Source of the DNA: Thalassospira sp. MCCC 1A01428
GTDB taxonomy: Bacteria; Pseudomonadota; Alphaproteobacteria; Rhodospirillales; Thalassospiraceae
Length of the DNA stretch: 64,000 bases
NCBI RefSeq assembly: GCF_002115825.1
Contig: NZ_JFJZ01000008.1
Span: 121,650 to 185,649, forward strand
Direction of reading: 5' to 3'
Position numbers and translations under genes: made by a program. The notes under the pieces were generated by a model. That model saw nothing but the letters and a program-made list of their open reading frames with translations, had not been told where the DNA came from and did not search any database. This document shows, piece after piece, positions 54,123-63,400 of the stretch (positions are counted from its first letter, which is position 1; each line of letters opens with the position of its first letter).

Positions 54123-55343
54123 ATGTCAGACGCACCGTCAATCATATTTGTCGATGACGATCCCAACGTTCTAAGCGGCCTGCGCCGCCGGGTGCGGACA
54201 AAGCGCCCAAACTGGCGTTTGCAGTTTTGCGACAATGGGGAAGAAGTGTTGAACCTTCTGCAATCGCGTCACAGTGTTGATGTGATTGTTTCCGACATGC
54301 GCATGCCGGTGATGGATGGTGCGGAACTGTTTCGCAAGGTTTCAAGGCTTTACCCGGAAATTGGCCGCATCCTGTTATCTGGCTATGCCGACGAACACGC
54401 CAATCTTCTGGGCACATCTGCAACCCATCACTTTTTGATGAAACCATGCGATGATCAATCGATCATTAACGCAATCGAACGGGCGCTTATTTTGCGGTCC
54501 TATTTGCGTGACCCGTATTTGCTGGGTGTGATGTCCTGTTTGCCGGGTCATTATTTGTGGCCCACCGCATTTCGCAACCTGCAAACCACCCTGTATCACG
54601 AAGGCCCGGTATCGGAAGAAAACCTGTCGCATTATGCAATGGACCACAGCGACTGCGTTTCCTTTATCCGGCATTATGCCCGCCGGGAAGGGTTGATTGC
54701 CGCAAACAGCACGGCAACCCTGCATCATCTTTTTGAGATTTTGGGTATTGAAAGCGTCAAGGCGCTGGCCTTGCTATTTGAAATTTATGGCAATGGCGAC
54801 GGCGAAACCGCAGAAAATGACCCCGAATTGATCCGCGCCCTGATCATGGCAGAAATTGCCGCCCGGCTGGGCCGTCATGAAAACAGCGAGTTTGAAAACA
54901 TCGATGCCAGCCGGGCTGCGTCCCTTCTGGCCCATGTTGGCAGCAAACTGATTGAAACCGTTTTGCCCAATCAAAGCATGACGGCCCGCCACATCGCCGA
55001 CAAAAACCAGTGCGACATCATTTCTGCCGAAATTGATGTGATGGGCATCAGTCATGCCGGGCTGTCCGCCTGTATGGCCGCTCTCTGGAGCTTCAAGCAC
55101 GAAATTATCGAGGATATTGCCTTTCATCACCGTCCCGAATCGGCCCCGACCGGCCGGTCATCAACCCTGGCCATGGTCTACGCTGCACAGCATTTCTCGC
55201 GCGAATATGGCCGGTCCGGACGGCTGGTAAGGGAAAAATATCCCCTTTCCGAACGCTACCTTGCAACAGTTGGCATTGGCGACAAATGGACATCCTGGTC
55301 CAACATTGCCCGCGATACCGTTCGATTTCACGAGGCCCAATAA
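54123..55343 (+). CDS. Response regulator with HDOD output domain
   Basis: Receiver-HDOD protein of 406 residues. Receiver residues 1-120: acidic pocket FVDDDPN, phospho-acceptor Asp in DVIVSDMRMPVMDG, Lys in FLMKPCDD. The rest is an HDOD-type helical domain (LFEILGIESVKALALLFEIYG; ISHAGLSACMAALWSFKHEIIEDIAFHH), a signalling domain without the metal-binding HD residues. ATG 54123 follows AAGGGACAGC. Probably a phosphorylation-controlled regulator of protein interaction. Convergent with the histidine kinase gene. Confidence 0.88.
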   Translation: MSDAPSIIFVDDDPNVLSGLRRRVRTKRPNWRLQFCDNGEEVLNLLQSRHSVDVIVSDMRMPVMDGAELFRKVSRLYPEIGRILLSGYADEHANLLGTSATHHFLMKPCDDQSIINAIERALILRSYLRDPYLLGVMSCLPGHYLWPTAFRNLQTTLYHEGPVSEENLSHYAMDHSDCVSFIRHYARREGLIAANSTATLHHLFEILGIESVKALALLFEIYGNGDGETAENDPELIRALIMAEIAARLGRHENSEFENIDASRAASLLAHVGSKLIETVLPNQSMTARHIADKNQCDIISAEIDVMGISHAGLSACMAALWSFKHEIIEDIAFHHRPESAPTGRSSTLAMVYAAQHFSREYGRSGRLVREKYPLSERYLATVGIGDKWTSWSNIARDTVRFHEAQ

Positions 55344-55713
55344 GACCGGAACGCGTTGATCGAAACCGGTCAACGCCCCGCAACCGGCGGCAAGGTTTGC
55401 GAAAACCCTTGCCCAAAGCAGCATAAATCACGTGCTGTGATGACGTTATGACTTTCATCATGTGAATTCCCTGGCACATGATAGAAAACCCCGGTTTCCC
55501 CTGCCAAAAGCAGAACAGGGAAACCGGGGTTTTCATTTCAATGGCCATCAACATCGCTTAAAAATCATACCCTTCGGCGATATCGATACGGACCGGAAGG
55601 CTGGCGCGTCACACCTTTGCCCGTTTTACTTCACACCTGGCACAACCGTCTCGCCGCGCCAGACCTTGACAGGTTAGCTACAGCAAAAACACCCCTCATA
55701 GGTGGGGCAAATA
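55342..55713. other. Convergent intergenic region
   Basis: About 370 bases between the HDOD regulator and the histidine kinase. It carries the strong hairpin listed separately. No gene seen. Confidence 0.6.
55485..55533. terminator. Bidirectional rho-independent terminator
   Basis: Sixteen perfect pairs (AAAACCCCGGTTTCCC and its complement) with a 17-base loop and an A/T tract on both sides, so it can end both convergent transcripts. Confidence 0.85.
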
Positions 55714-57186
55714 TCAGGCATTCTCTTGCAAACGTTCGGTCGATACCGGCAGAAAAATAACAAATTCAGCTTCGCCAACCAGCCCTTCCGTCAGGATCAG
55801 ATCACCGCCAAAATCATCCTGAATCAGCTTGCGACAAATCGGCAGGCCCTGCCCGGTGCCCACACCATGTTCCTTGGTGGTAAAGAAATAATCGAAAATC
55901 CGGTTGCGTAGTTCATCTGGCACACCGCCGCCATTATCGCGAACCCGGATTTCAATGGTATCGGCAACCAGATTAACCACCACCAGCACCCGGCCATTTT
56001 TAACGCCGTTGCTTTTAATCGCCTGTCCGGCATTCACAATCAGATTGATAAGCGCCTGTGACAAATGGTTACGCCGCCCAATGACCTCGGTTACATCCGA
56101 ATGATAGCTGTAATCAAGCTGGGCCACATGTTTGATCTGGTTGCGCGTCAGGGTAATGGCCGTTTCTATTTCATCGGGAACAGAAACCAGTTCGATGGAC
56201 TCATTGGTCGGATGGGCAAATTTGCGAATACCGCGCACAATTCCGGCAATGCGCTCCAATCCTTCCAGGCTTTCACGCAACGCCAAAGGAACTTCTTCAG
56301 CCATAAACTCCACCCGGTCACGCTCGATTTCCAGGTTGGCAGGTCCATCCTCGCGATAGCGGATCGCCCCGGTCAGTTCGGTAAAACTGTCGGACAAAAA
56401 TTCCAGGTTATTGTGAATATACTGTGCTGGCGTGTTAATTTCATGGGCAACCCCGCCGGCCAATGTGCCCAATGCGTGCATTTTGGCGTATTCGGCGGCT
56501 TCCTCGACAACATGTTGTTGTTGGCGTGCCACCTGTGCATCCATATCGGCACGCAAAACCCGCTGCCGGTTATGAAGCAAAAACACCAAAAGCCCGATCA
56601 TCACGACCAGGCCAAAAATAAACAGATAGGAAAGTTCCTCGATATCGTTTTTAACCCCGGCAATATTGCTGGAATTATAAACCGATACATAGTTGGTCGT
56701 CAGAACCGCAGCATCCTGAATTTGTTCTGCCATTCCCCCCAGTTGCGTGTCGATCAGGGCCACAATCCGGGCTTCGGGCAAACCTTCGGCAATATGCTGG
56801 TCAATATTTTTAATGATGGTGGTAAGTTCTGCCAGCAATTTGATCGCTTCGGGAATTTCGTGCAACGTGGCAAAACCGCTGCCGTCGCGGACAATCGATA
56901 CCCGGCTAACAAACAAATCATAATCAAACAGAATATCGTCGTAGGTTAACGACCCGTCTTTTTTGTCGTCGGAATATTTAAGGATATCGCGATCCAGAAC
57001 CAGATACTGCTTTTGTATCTGAAACATTGCCCAGGCAAAATTCTCGCGATAGGCAAACCGTTCGTCTTCAAGTTTGCGAACAATCGCCATCGAATAAAAA
57101 TAATAGACAACGACAAACAGGGTCAAAACCAGAATGGCGACCCCGTTCGTGAGAAAAGACTTTTTCTTGCTATTAAGGTTGGGCAT
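55714..57186 (-). CDS. Membrane sensor histidine kinase
   Basis: Histidine kinase of 490 residues. TM1 13-33, a periplasmic sensing part of about 150 residues (34-185) rich in helix, TM2 186-205, a short coiled coil, then a HisKA-like segment LAGGVAHEINTPAQYIHNN with His248. The ATP-binding part has LSQALINLIVNAGQAI, VRDNGGGVPDELRNRIFDYFFTTKEHGVGTGQGLPICRKLI. No receiver domain. It overlaps the SUOX-fold gene by 14 bases and is translated after it, so both products are probably partners. Confidence 0.9.
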   Translation of the reverse strand: MPNLNSKKKSFLTNGVAILVLTLFVVVYYFYSMAIVRKLEDERFAYRENFAWAMFQIQKQYLVLDRDILKYSDDKKDGSLTYDDILFDYDLFVSRVSIVRDGSGFATLHEIPEAIKLLAELTTIIKNIDQHIAEGLPEARIVALIDTQLGGMAEQIQDAAVLTTNYVSVYNSSNIAGVKNDIEELSYLFIFGLVVMIGLLVFLLHNRQRVLRADMDAQVARQQQHVVEEAAEYAKMHALGTLAGGVAHEINTPAQYIHNNLEFLSDSFTELTGAIRYREDGPANLEIERDRVEFMAEEVPLALRESLEGLERIAGIVRGIRKFAHPTNESIELVSVPDEIETAITLTRNQIKHVAQLDYSYHSDVTEVIGRRNHLSQALINLIVNAGQAIKSNGVKNGRVLVVVNLVADTIEIRVRDNGGGVPDELRNRIFDYFFTTKEHGVGTGQGLPICRKLIQDDFGGDLILTEGLVGEAEFVIFLPVSTERLQENA

Positions 57187-57655
57187 TAATCGATTTCACC
57201 TGCCACACAGCATAAGACCAGTATTGATCTGTCTGGAAAGACGGGTGGCTGTCAAACGGGAAAATGACCCAATATGGTCCCTTGTCGCGAACAGACATGG
57301 TTTTACCATCAAGTTGATAAGCCAAAATCGCCCCGTTTTCGGTCAATTCAGTGACCGGAACTGTCACGCTATAATCATTCAATGCCGAAACACGCACGTC
57401 TCCCTCAGCAATGCCATATTTGCCCAGCAAATCGGCAAAGGAAACACCGGTGAAAACACGTTTTCCGACAGTCCAGGGGGTGTTGGTTGTCACCTTGCTT
57501 GCCGGCAAGTTTAACAGATCATCATAGGATAGAACTGTTTTACTGCCATCAGCGGTCACAACCGTTAATTCATTGCGGGCCTGCGCCGAACTGACCGGCA
57601 GCAACATGGCAGCAAATGCCACCGCAAATACCACCCTGGTGAAAATTTTTAACAT
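57173..57655 (-). CDS. Periplasmic SUOX-fold (molybdopterin-binding-like) protein without cysteine
   Basis: About 160 residues; ATG 57655 gives a signal peptide (VVFAVAFAAMLLPVSSAQA). The mature protein follows the oxidoreductase molybdopterin-binding (SUOX/YedY) fold: LTVVTADGSKTVLSYDDLLNLPA, WTVGKRVFTGVSFADLLGKYG, VTVPVTELTENGAILAYQLDGK, GPYWVIFPFDSHPSFQTDQYWSYAVWQVKSI. It has no cysteine at all, so the family's Mo-coordinating cysteine is missing; it is unlikely to be an enzyme. It overlaps the kinase gene downstream and probably feeds it a signal. Confidence 0.82.
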   Translation of the reverse strand: MLKIFTRVVFAVAFAAMLLPVSSAQARNELTVVTADGSKTVLSYDDLLNLPASKVTTNTPWTVGKRVFTGVSFADLLGKYGIAEGDVRVSALNDYSVTVPVTELTENGAILAYQLDGKTMSVRDKGPYWVIFPFDSHPSFQTDQYWSYAVWQVKSINAQP

Positions 57656-57690
57656 TGAATATTCCCCTTCACGGAAACAGTTTCTCTGGC

Positions 57691-57718
57691 CCCCCAAGGC
57701 CAACGTTAAATTTGGGGG
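57691..57718. repeat. Hairpin between EAL regulator and SUOX-fold gene
   Basis: CCCCCAA (57691-57697) pairs with TTGGGGG (57712-57718). No T tract on the minus strand, so it may only slow transcription or process the mRNA between the two genes. Confidence 0.45.
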
Positions 57719-57733
57719 TTAATCACGCATGGA

Positions 57734-58915
57734 TCAAGAAGTCGTCATTCCGGAAAAACAATTTACCGGTAAATCGCAAGGCATCTTGGGTCGGCAAAAA
57801 TAATATCCCTGCATTTCATCAACCCCATATTTCTGAAGCCTCTCGGCCACATCCAGGCTTTCCACCCCTTCGGCAATCACACTTAAACCCAGTTTATGGG
57901 CAATCTGAACGGTCCATTCGACGAACGAGTCGTCAATCACTTCGGTCATCATGCGCGAGACAAGGCCGCGATCCAGTTTGATGCCGGTATAAAAATCATA
58001 GCGCAGCAACTGGATGGAATTATTGCCGGTGCCAAAATCGTCGATCAGCAATTGCACGCCCTGTTCTTTCAGATAACGGGCATTGCGAATAAACGGCTCG
58101 GACAAAACCTTGACATTATGTTCGGTAATTTCAAATTCCAGCTCGATATTAACCTTGCGCAAATCCAGGACGCGCTGCATCAAAAACTGAACAAAATCCA
58201 TATTGCTAAGCGAATAGGGCGAACAATTTACCGAAATACGCGCCGGTTGCCCCAGCTTGGGCTGTACATCACTGGCAGCCATCTCCAACAGGCGTAAAAC
58301 ATTCGATGTCAGCTGGTTAATAACCGGATGATCTTCACTGGCGGAAATAATCTCATCCAGGGTGAACCGATGCTGTAATTCGTCAAAGCGGCTTAAAACC
58401 TCGCCCCCGACAATACTGAAATCATGGGCAGAAACCCGGGGCTGCACCACAATCTGATGGCCATTTTTTTCAACAGCCTCCCCCACCAGAGACGAGGAAA
58501 TCTTGCGTTTCTGACCGCACGGCAAAGGCGATGAAATGCTGTCATTCAGGGCCTCGCGCAACACCGCCGGTGAAACCGGCTTGGCCAGAACCCGGCTTAC
58601 CATACCGCGATTAATGGCATCGCGCAGTGACACCGACGATACATTCCCCGACAGCAACATGCGCGGCACGCTAGGGGCCACCGTAAATGCCTGCTGTAAA
58701 AATTCGATCCCGTCCATTTCCGGCATCATCAAATCGGCAATGACCGCGTCGACCGTGCCATGATTTTTGGCCAGCCACACCAGGGCCGAAACAGACGAAC
58801 AGTTGGTAACGATATTGAAATTACCGCCCAAAGTCCGACGGACTGAAGACAACAACATTTCATCATCATCGACCATCAAAATCGTGGGACGAAAATTATG
58901 AGCGGCTAATTCCAT
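57734..58915 (-). CDS. Response regulator with EAL (c-di-GMP phosphodiesterase) output
   Basis: Receiver-EAL protein of 393 residues. Receiver: MVDDDEM, Asp in VDAVIADLMMPEMDG, and Lys in RVLAKPVSP. EAL domain (about 155-385): the signature reads EVLSR instead of EALLR, but the catalytic/metal residues are kept in NCSP, FEITE, DDFGTG, KLDRGL, AEGVE and QGYYF. An active phosphodiesterase is therefore likely. ATG 58915 follows AGGAAG, 11 bases ahead. It is divergent from the LuxR-type regulator and lies before the SUOX-kinase pair on the same strand. Confidence 0.87.
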   Translation of the reverse strand: MELAAHNFRPTILMVDDDEMLLSSVRRTLGGNFNIVTNCSSVSALVWLAKNHGTVDAVIADLMMPEMDGIEFLQQAFTVAPSVPRMLLSGNVSSVSLRDAINRGMVSRVLAKPVSPAVLREALNDSISSPLPCGQKRKISSSLVGEAVEKNGHQIVVQPRVSAHDFSIVGGEVLSRFDELQHRFTLDEIISASEDHPVINQLTSNVLRLLEMAASDVQPKLGQPARISVNCSPYSLSNMDFVQFLMQRVLDLRKVNIELEFEITEHNVKVLSEPFIRNARYLKEQGVQLLIDDFGTGNNSIQLLRYDFYTGIKLDRGLVSRMMTEVIDDSFVEWTVQIAHKLGLSVIAEGVESLDVAERLQKYGVDEMQGYYFCRPKMPCDLPVNCFSGMTTS

Positions 58916-59070
58916 CGAACATGACTTCCTGTGGCAGAAGTTAAACTGGCATTCCCGGCCAACACAACACAGCGTTGTTGCAAGTCGGATCAATTAACGG
59001 ATAGGCTTCGTTAACCGGAAGATACGGCATGACAGGACTGTCGCCATATCCCCAAACGAGGAGGGATTTG

Positions 59071-60042
59071 ATGAAATTGGCTACTTCGGGCGTAAAAGTT
59101 GCGTTTGTCGATGACGATGACAATCTGCTTGCCGCCCACAGGCGAAGCCTGCGCGGCATGTCACTGGACTGGGAGGCATTGTTTTTCAACAATCCCCAGC
59201 AAGCGCTTGATGCCATTTCCGCCGATAACGCCATCGAAGCCGCCGTCCTTGATATTCATATGCCCGTCATGACCGGGCTGGAGCTGGCAGCAAAATTGCG
59301 TCAGGTCCGCCCTGACCTGATAGTGATCATGCTGACCGGCTATGCCGACCTGGAATCGGCACTGGAAGCGGTCAACGAACACGGCGTCTACCGGTTTTAT
59401 CCAAAACCGACCCCGCTTAAAATATTATTGGAGGGCATCGCCGGTGCGGTGGAAAAAACCCGTGGGTCACAGGCCCATATCCCGCCGGCCTTTCTCGATA
59501 TTTTCAATCTGGGCCTGATCGCGACCGACCAAAACCTGGTCATCAACCACATGAACGCCCAGGCCGCCGAACTGATCCGGCGCTGCCCGCTGATACATGT
59601 CCAGGCCGATAATCGCCTTGCCCTGGACCGGGCGCCCGAGGACCTCGATAAATTCCTTTATCCGCCTGCCGGGCGATCCATCCCGCAACAAAAAGGATTC
59701 GCACTTGAATCCGATGATCTGACGGTATCCATCTTTTTGCGTCGCATTTCCGATAAAAACGGCGAAAAACCCGGCTTTGTTTTCATTCTGGTCGAACCCG
59801 ACAGTATCGGCCCGCCATCGGTCGATAATCTAATGGATGTTTTTGGCCTGACCCGGTCCGAAGCACGCCTGACCCAGAAACTGGCCGAAGGCGTCGCCCT
59901 GGACGAAGCCTCCGAAGCGGTTGGCATCTCGGTGCAATCGGCACGCACCTATTTAAAGTCCATTTTTGTTAAAACCGGCGTCAACCGACAACCGCAGCTG
60001 TTAAAAACGGTGTTTTCCAGTATTCCATCCCTGCGTAACTAA
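59071..60042 (+). CDS. Response regulator with LuxR-type HTH output
   Basis: Protein of 323 residues. Receiver 1-125: VDDDDN pocket, Asp in AAVLDIHMPVMTG, Thr/Lys in MLTGYAD and FYPKPTP. The middle (about 140-260) has a PAS-like segment (FNLGLIATDQNLVINHMNAQAAEL). The end is a LuxR/FixJ-like helix-turn-helix (LTRSEARLTQKLAEGVALDEASEAVGISVQSARTYLKSIFVKTG). ATG 59071 follows GAGGAGGGA. It likely regulates transcription of cluster genes or others. Divergent from the EAL regulator. Confidence 0.87.
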   Translation: MKLATSGVKVAFVDDDDNLLAAHRRSLRGMSLDWEALFFNNPQQALDAISADNAIEAAVLDIHMPVMTGLELAAKLRQVRPDLIVIMLTGYADLESALEAVNEHGVYRFYPKPTPLKILLEGIAGAVEKTRGSQAHIPPAFLDIFNLGLIATDQNLVINHMNAQAAELIRRCPLIHVQADNRLALDRAPEDLDKFLYPPAGRSIPQQKGFALESDDLTVSIFLRRISDKNGEKPGFVFILVEPDSIGPPSVDNLMDVFGLTRSEARLTQKLAEGVALDEASEAVGISVQSARTYLKSIFVKTGVNRQPQLLKTVFSSIPSLRN

Positions 60043-60064
60043 ACAGTCAGGATACAGCCCCCGA

Positions 60065-61225
60065 TCAGGGGTGACGCGATAATTGACGGGGCGGCAAGGC
60101 GGCCCGCCACTGTTGCAAAAATATATTACGCTTGGCCTGATCAAGCCCCACCATCAGGGCCGGGGTTAACGCAATCGGGCGTAATTCCTGCGGATCGGCA
60201 CCTTTAACCGTGCCCACCAGTTGCGCCAGGCGATCCGGCCCGCCAATCGGCGATAACAAACCGGCATCGCGCGACAAAATCGCCCGCCCCGGAGGTGAGA
60301 GCATAAAATCAATAAAAGCCCGTGCCAGCGCCGGTTCCTCGGCATCGCGTGATATAAAGGCCGCCCGCGACATGATCAGCGTATAATCACTGGGTAAAAC
60401 CAGCCCAACCCGATCATCCCGTCCGATACGCGACAAGGCATAAGACCCCAATACGTTATATCCCAGCAACAGGCGGCCATCTGCCACCCGTTCCAGTATT
60501 TGCCCGGTACAACAAAAAAGCTGGGCTTCGTTTCGTCCCAAACTTTCCACCAGCCGCCCCCAGGTGCTGGCCTGAATGGCATCCTGAAAGGCAAACAAAT
60601 ACCCCACCCCGGAAGTTTCGATATCGTAACTTCCGACCTTGGCACGAAAGGTGTCGCTTTCACGTAAAAGATCGATCAGATCAAAACGGTTTTGCGGTGG
60701 TTTGCGATTGGCAAAAAAGGCCTTGTTATAAACCGTCACCGCCGGTTCATAGGTTAAACCAAACAGTTGGTCCCGCCATTTGGCCCAATCTGGCAAATTT
60801 GCCCCGACCCGGGCACCGGGCGATTGGGCACACCCGTCATTGACCAGCTTTAATTGCTGGTCAATCGACGATGAAATCACCAGATCGCCCAAAAAACGGC
60901 CCTGATCACAGGCATGTTCCATCGCATCATTCAGCTCGTTGGTAGTAAGCTCGTTATACGTAATCAACACATCGGGCCAGCGTTCCTGAAAAGCGTCAAT
61001 CACCGGAGAAAAAATGACATAATCGGTGGTGCTTTGAATAACCAGCCGCCCCGACACATCCGCCGTCACCGGAAATTCACGGTCCCCGGCGCTGGCAACA
61101 TTCATCACGGTGGCAGCAATACCCACCGTACCGGCAATTAAGGCTGCCAGTGCCCACAAACCGGTTTTAAGCCGGTGACCGGGGGTAAATGCCATCCGGC
61201 AAATTTGCCAAACTGTTTTTGTCAT
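60065..61225 (-). CDS. ABC-type binding protein in the tctDE operon
   Basis: Periplasmic type 2 binding protein of 386 residues (iron(III)/AfuA-like class). A long N-terminus leads to a hydrophobic signal or anchor (LWALAALIAGTVGIAATVM, about 23-41), then LVIQSTTDYVIFSPVIDAFQERWPDVLITYNELTTNELND. The end carries EEPALARAFIDFMLSPPGRAIL, typical of the class. No permease or ATPase gene follows. The ATG overlaps the kinase stop as ATGA, so it is translated with tctE and may present a ligand to the kinase. Confidence 0.85.
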   Translation of the reverse strand: MTKTVWQICRMAFTPGHRLKTGLWALAALIAGTVGIAATVMNVASAGDREFPVTADVSGRLVIQSTTDYVIFSPVIDAFQERWPDVLITYNELTTNELNDAMEHACDQGRFLGDLVISSSIDQQLKLVNDGCAQSPGARVGANLPDWAKWRDQLFGLTYEPAVTVYNKAFFANRKPPQNRFDLIDLLRESDTFRAKVGSYDIETSGVGYLFAFQDAIQASTWGRLVESLGRNEAQLFCCTGQILERVADGRLLLGYNVLGSYALSRIGRDDRVGLVLPSDYTLIMSRAAFISRDAEEPALARAFIDFMLSPPGRAILSRDAGLLSPIGGPDRLAQLVGTVKGADPQELRPIALTPALMVGLDQAKRNIFLQQWRAALPPRQLSRHP

Positions 61226-62607
61226 AACGTTGCCACCGGAAATTCCAGCCCAATTTCAAAACCATCATCAGTGGCACGTCGCACCAGAACGGCCCCATGC
61301 GAGGACGCCACCGACGATACAATCGATAACCCCAGCCCGGCACTATCCGGCCCAATACCGTTTGAAGCAAACCGTTCGCCGATCTTGCTGGAAATTTCCG
61401 GCGTTATACCCGCCCCGGCATCGCACACCAGCAGGCAGGCATGGCCATTTTGCACCGGTGTCACCACCAGGCTAACCGGCATTTCGCCGTGCTTTAAGGC
61501 ATTATTCAGCAGGTTTTTAACCGCTTCACGCAGGCTGATCGGGTCCCCCTTGATCGCAACGGGTTCATCGGGCAAATCCACCTGAATAAATTCATCCGAT
61601 ACCGCGCGCATTTCACGCTCGGCCTCCAGCGCAATCCGCCGTAAATCCAGTTCCTGCGAAACTGCCATATCGGCCCGGTGCGCAATCAGGGCATGGCTTA
61701 ATAACTGGTCGGCCAACCGCCCCAACCCGACGGTCCGTTCGTGCAAACGTTTGTGCAGGCGGGCCAGAACCACAGGGTCGTCTTCTTCCAGCGCCAGTTG
61801 CAGCTGGGCGCGCAAAGCCGTTATCGGGGTTCTGATCTGATGGGCGGCATCGGCAACAAAGTTTTGCATTGCTTCAATTCGCCGGTCCAGCCGGCGCATA
61901 AAACGGTTAATCGCGGCCAGCAACACCGCCACCTCGGCCGGGGCCGCAATATCAATGGGCGACAGGTCATTCACATCGCGGTCCAAAATGGTGCGCTCCA
62001 CCCGGGCCAGCGGGCGCAAGGCAATTCGCATCATAACAACAACCAGCAACAGCAAAACAATACCCGCAGCCGCAATCGTCAAAACGGCCTGGGTGGTAAT
62101 GCTTCGCGCCAATGCCACCCGTTCTGTCGTGGTTTGTGCCACAATCACTTTCACATCACCGCTGACAAACCGTTCGGCCAATTGACGACGCAGCAAATAG
62201 GCCCTTACATCGGCCCCTTTATACCGCGTGTTATAGGTCTGATCGGCACGTCCCTTGTCATCCCTGGGAAGGGGCAAATCCCCATATCCGGTCAGGGTTT
62301 TGCCATCCGGGCCAATGATACGGTAAAAAATACGATCCGTTCGCGCCAGCGATAACAATTCGAACGCCGAAACCGGCAAATCAACATTGGCATGGCCGTC
62401 AGTAACCAAAATGCGTTCGGCAATTTGCAATGCAGCACCCCGCAACAACCTGTCAAAGGTTTCATCAGCGGCGTCCTGGCCATATTTATTGGCCGCAAAA
62501 ATGGTTCCCAGCAACACCACCGCCAAAATAACCGCCATCGCCATGCCCAAACGCACGGCAACCGACTGGCGCGGATTGGTAGATGGGGGAACCAAAACTG
62601 GCTTCAT
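61222..62607 (-). CDS. tctE: TctE-like sensor histidine kinase
   Basis: Two-component sensor of 461 residues for tricarboxylates. TM1 19-40, a periplasmic 2CSK_N-like domain (FDRLLRGAALQIAERILV ... RIFYRIIGPDGKTLTGYGDLP), TM2 about 174-197, HAMP-like linker, HisKA with DAAHQIRTPITALRAQLQLAL, and ATPase motifs NLLNNALKH, VCDAGAGITPE and GPDSAGLGLSIV. It overlaps tctD by four bases upstream. Expected to control the tctC gene divergent to it. Confidence 0.9.
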   Translation of the reverse strand: MKPVLVPPSTNPRQSVAVRLGMAMAVILAVVLLGTIFAANKYGQDAADETFDRLLRGAALQIAERILVTDGHANVDLPVSAFELLSLARTDRIFYRIIGPDGKTLTGYGDLPLPRDDKGRADQTYNTRYKGADVRAYLLRRQLAERFVSGDVKVIVAQTTTERVALARSITTQAVLTIAAAGIVLLLLVVVMMRIALRPLARVERTILDRDVNDLSPIDIAAPAEVAVLLAAINRFMRRLDRRIEAMQNFVADAAHQIRTPITALRAQLQLALEEDDPVVLARLHKRLHERTVGLGRLADQLLSHALIAHRADMAVSQELDLRRIALEAEREMRAVSDEFIQVDLPDEPVAIKGDPISLREAVKNLLNNALKHGEMPVSLVVTPVQNGHACLLVCDAGAGITPEISSKIGERFASNGIGPDSAGLGLSIVSSVASSHGAVLVRRATDDGFEIGLEFPVATL

Positions 62608-63290
62608 GACGGTTTCTCAGCCCGCCCGCCAGGCACCGCCTGGTACCCAAGGCCGCGTAATGTTCGAATTTCAAGGGTGGCATCCGCCAGCTTACGGCGC
62701 AATCGGGCAACATATACTTCCACCGCGTTCAGCCCGGCTTCACCCGTTAACCCGTACAACCGGGAATACAGTTCCTCTTTTTGCAAAACCCGGTTCAGGT
62801 TCGACATAAAGGCTTCAAGTAAAATAAATTCACGCCTTGTCAGTTCAATATCGGTGTCATCGACACGCACGGAATGGGCAGCAAAGTTACAATGTAAATT
62901 ACCCACCGAAACCGTTGCCTCGTTGGCCCCGTGTTTGCGCCGGGTAACGGCACGCGCCCGGGCCTCAAGTTCGCGCAGATCAAACGGCTTGACCAGATAA
63001 TCATCGGCACCAAAATCCAGCGCGTCAATTTTATCATCAACCTGCAACCGCGCGGTCAGCACCAGAACCGGCACGCCGTTTTTAGCAGCCCGCAGCTTTT
63101 TTAAAAAATCCAGCCCCGACCCGTCAGGCAAATTGATATCGAGAATGACCAGATCATAGGTTTCCAGCCCCAAAAAATGCGCTGCATCTTCCAGGGTTGC
63201 CGCCGCCTCGCACACATGCCCCTGTCGCGAGAAATGCGAAAGGATGGCGTCGGCCACATCTTCGGTATCCTCGACAATCAGTATTCTCAA
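62604..63290 (-). CDS. tctD: TctD-like OmpR-family response regulator
   Basis: Receiver plus winged-helix protein of 228 residues. Receiver: VEDTED, Asp in DLVILDINLPDGSG, Lys in DYLVKPFD. Output domain: LTRREFILLEAFMSNLNRVLQKEELYSRLYGLTGEAGLNAVEVYVARLRRKLADATLEIRTLRGLGYQAV, typical OmpR/PhoB. First gene of the operon tctD-tctE-binding protein and divergent from tctC, which it should activate, as in known tricarboxylate systems. Confidence 0.92.
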   Translation of the reverse strand: MRILIVEDTEDVADAILSHFSRQGHVCEAAATLEDAAHFLGLETYDLVILDINLPDGSGLDFLKKLRAAKNGVPVLVLTARLQVDDKIDALDFGADDYLVKPFDLRELEARARAVTRRKHGANEATVSVGNLHCNFAAHSVRVDDTDIELTRREFILLEAFMSNLNRVLQKEELYSRLYGLTGEAGLNAVEVYVARLRRKLADATLEIRTLRGLGYQAVPGGRAEKPS

Positions 63291-63400
63291 ACCGTTACTC
63301 CCGGAATTTTTCTGATGACAGGTTGGTGAAAGGTTCGCCCGCTACTCTCATATATACCGTCGTACCAAAAAGGTGCGAATAGAAACTGGGAGGAAGAACC

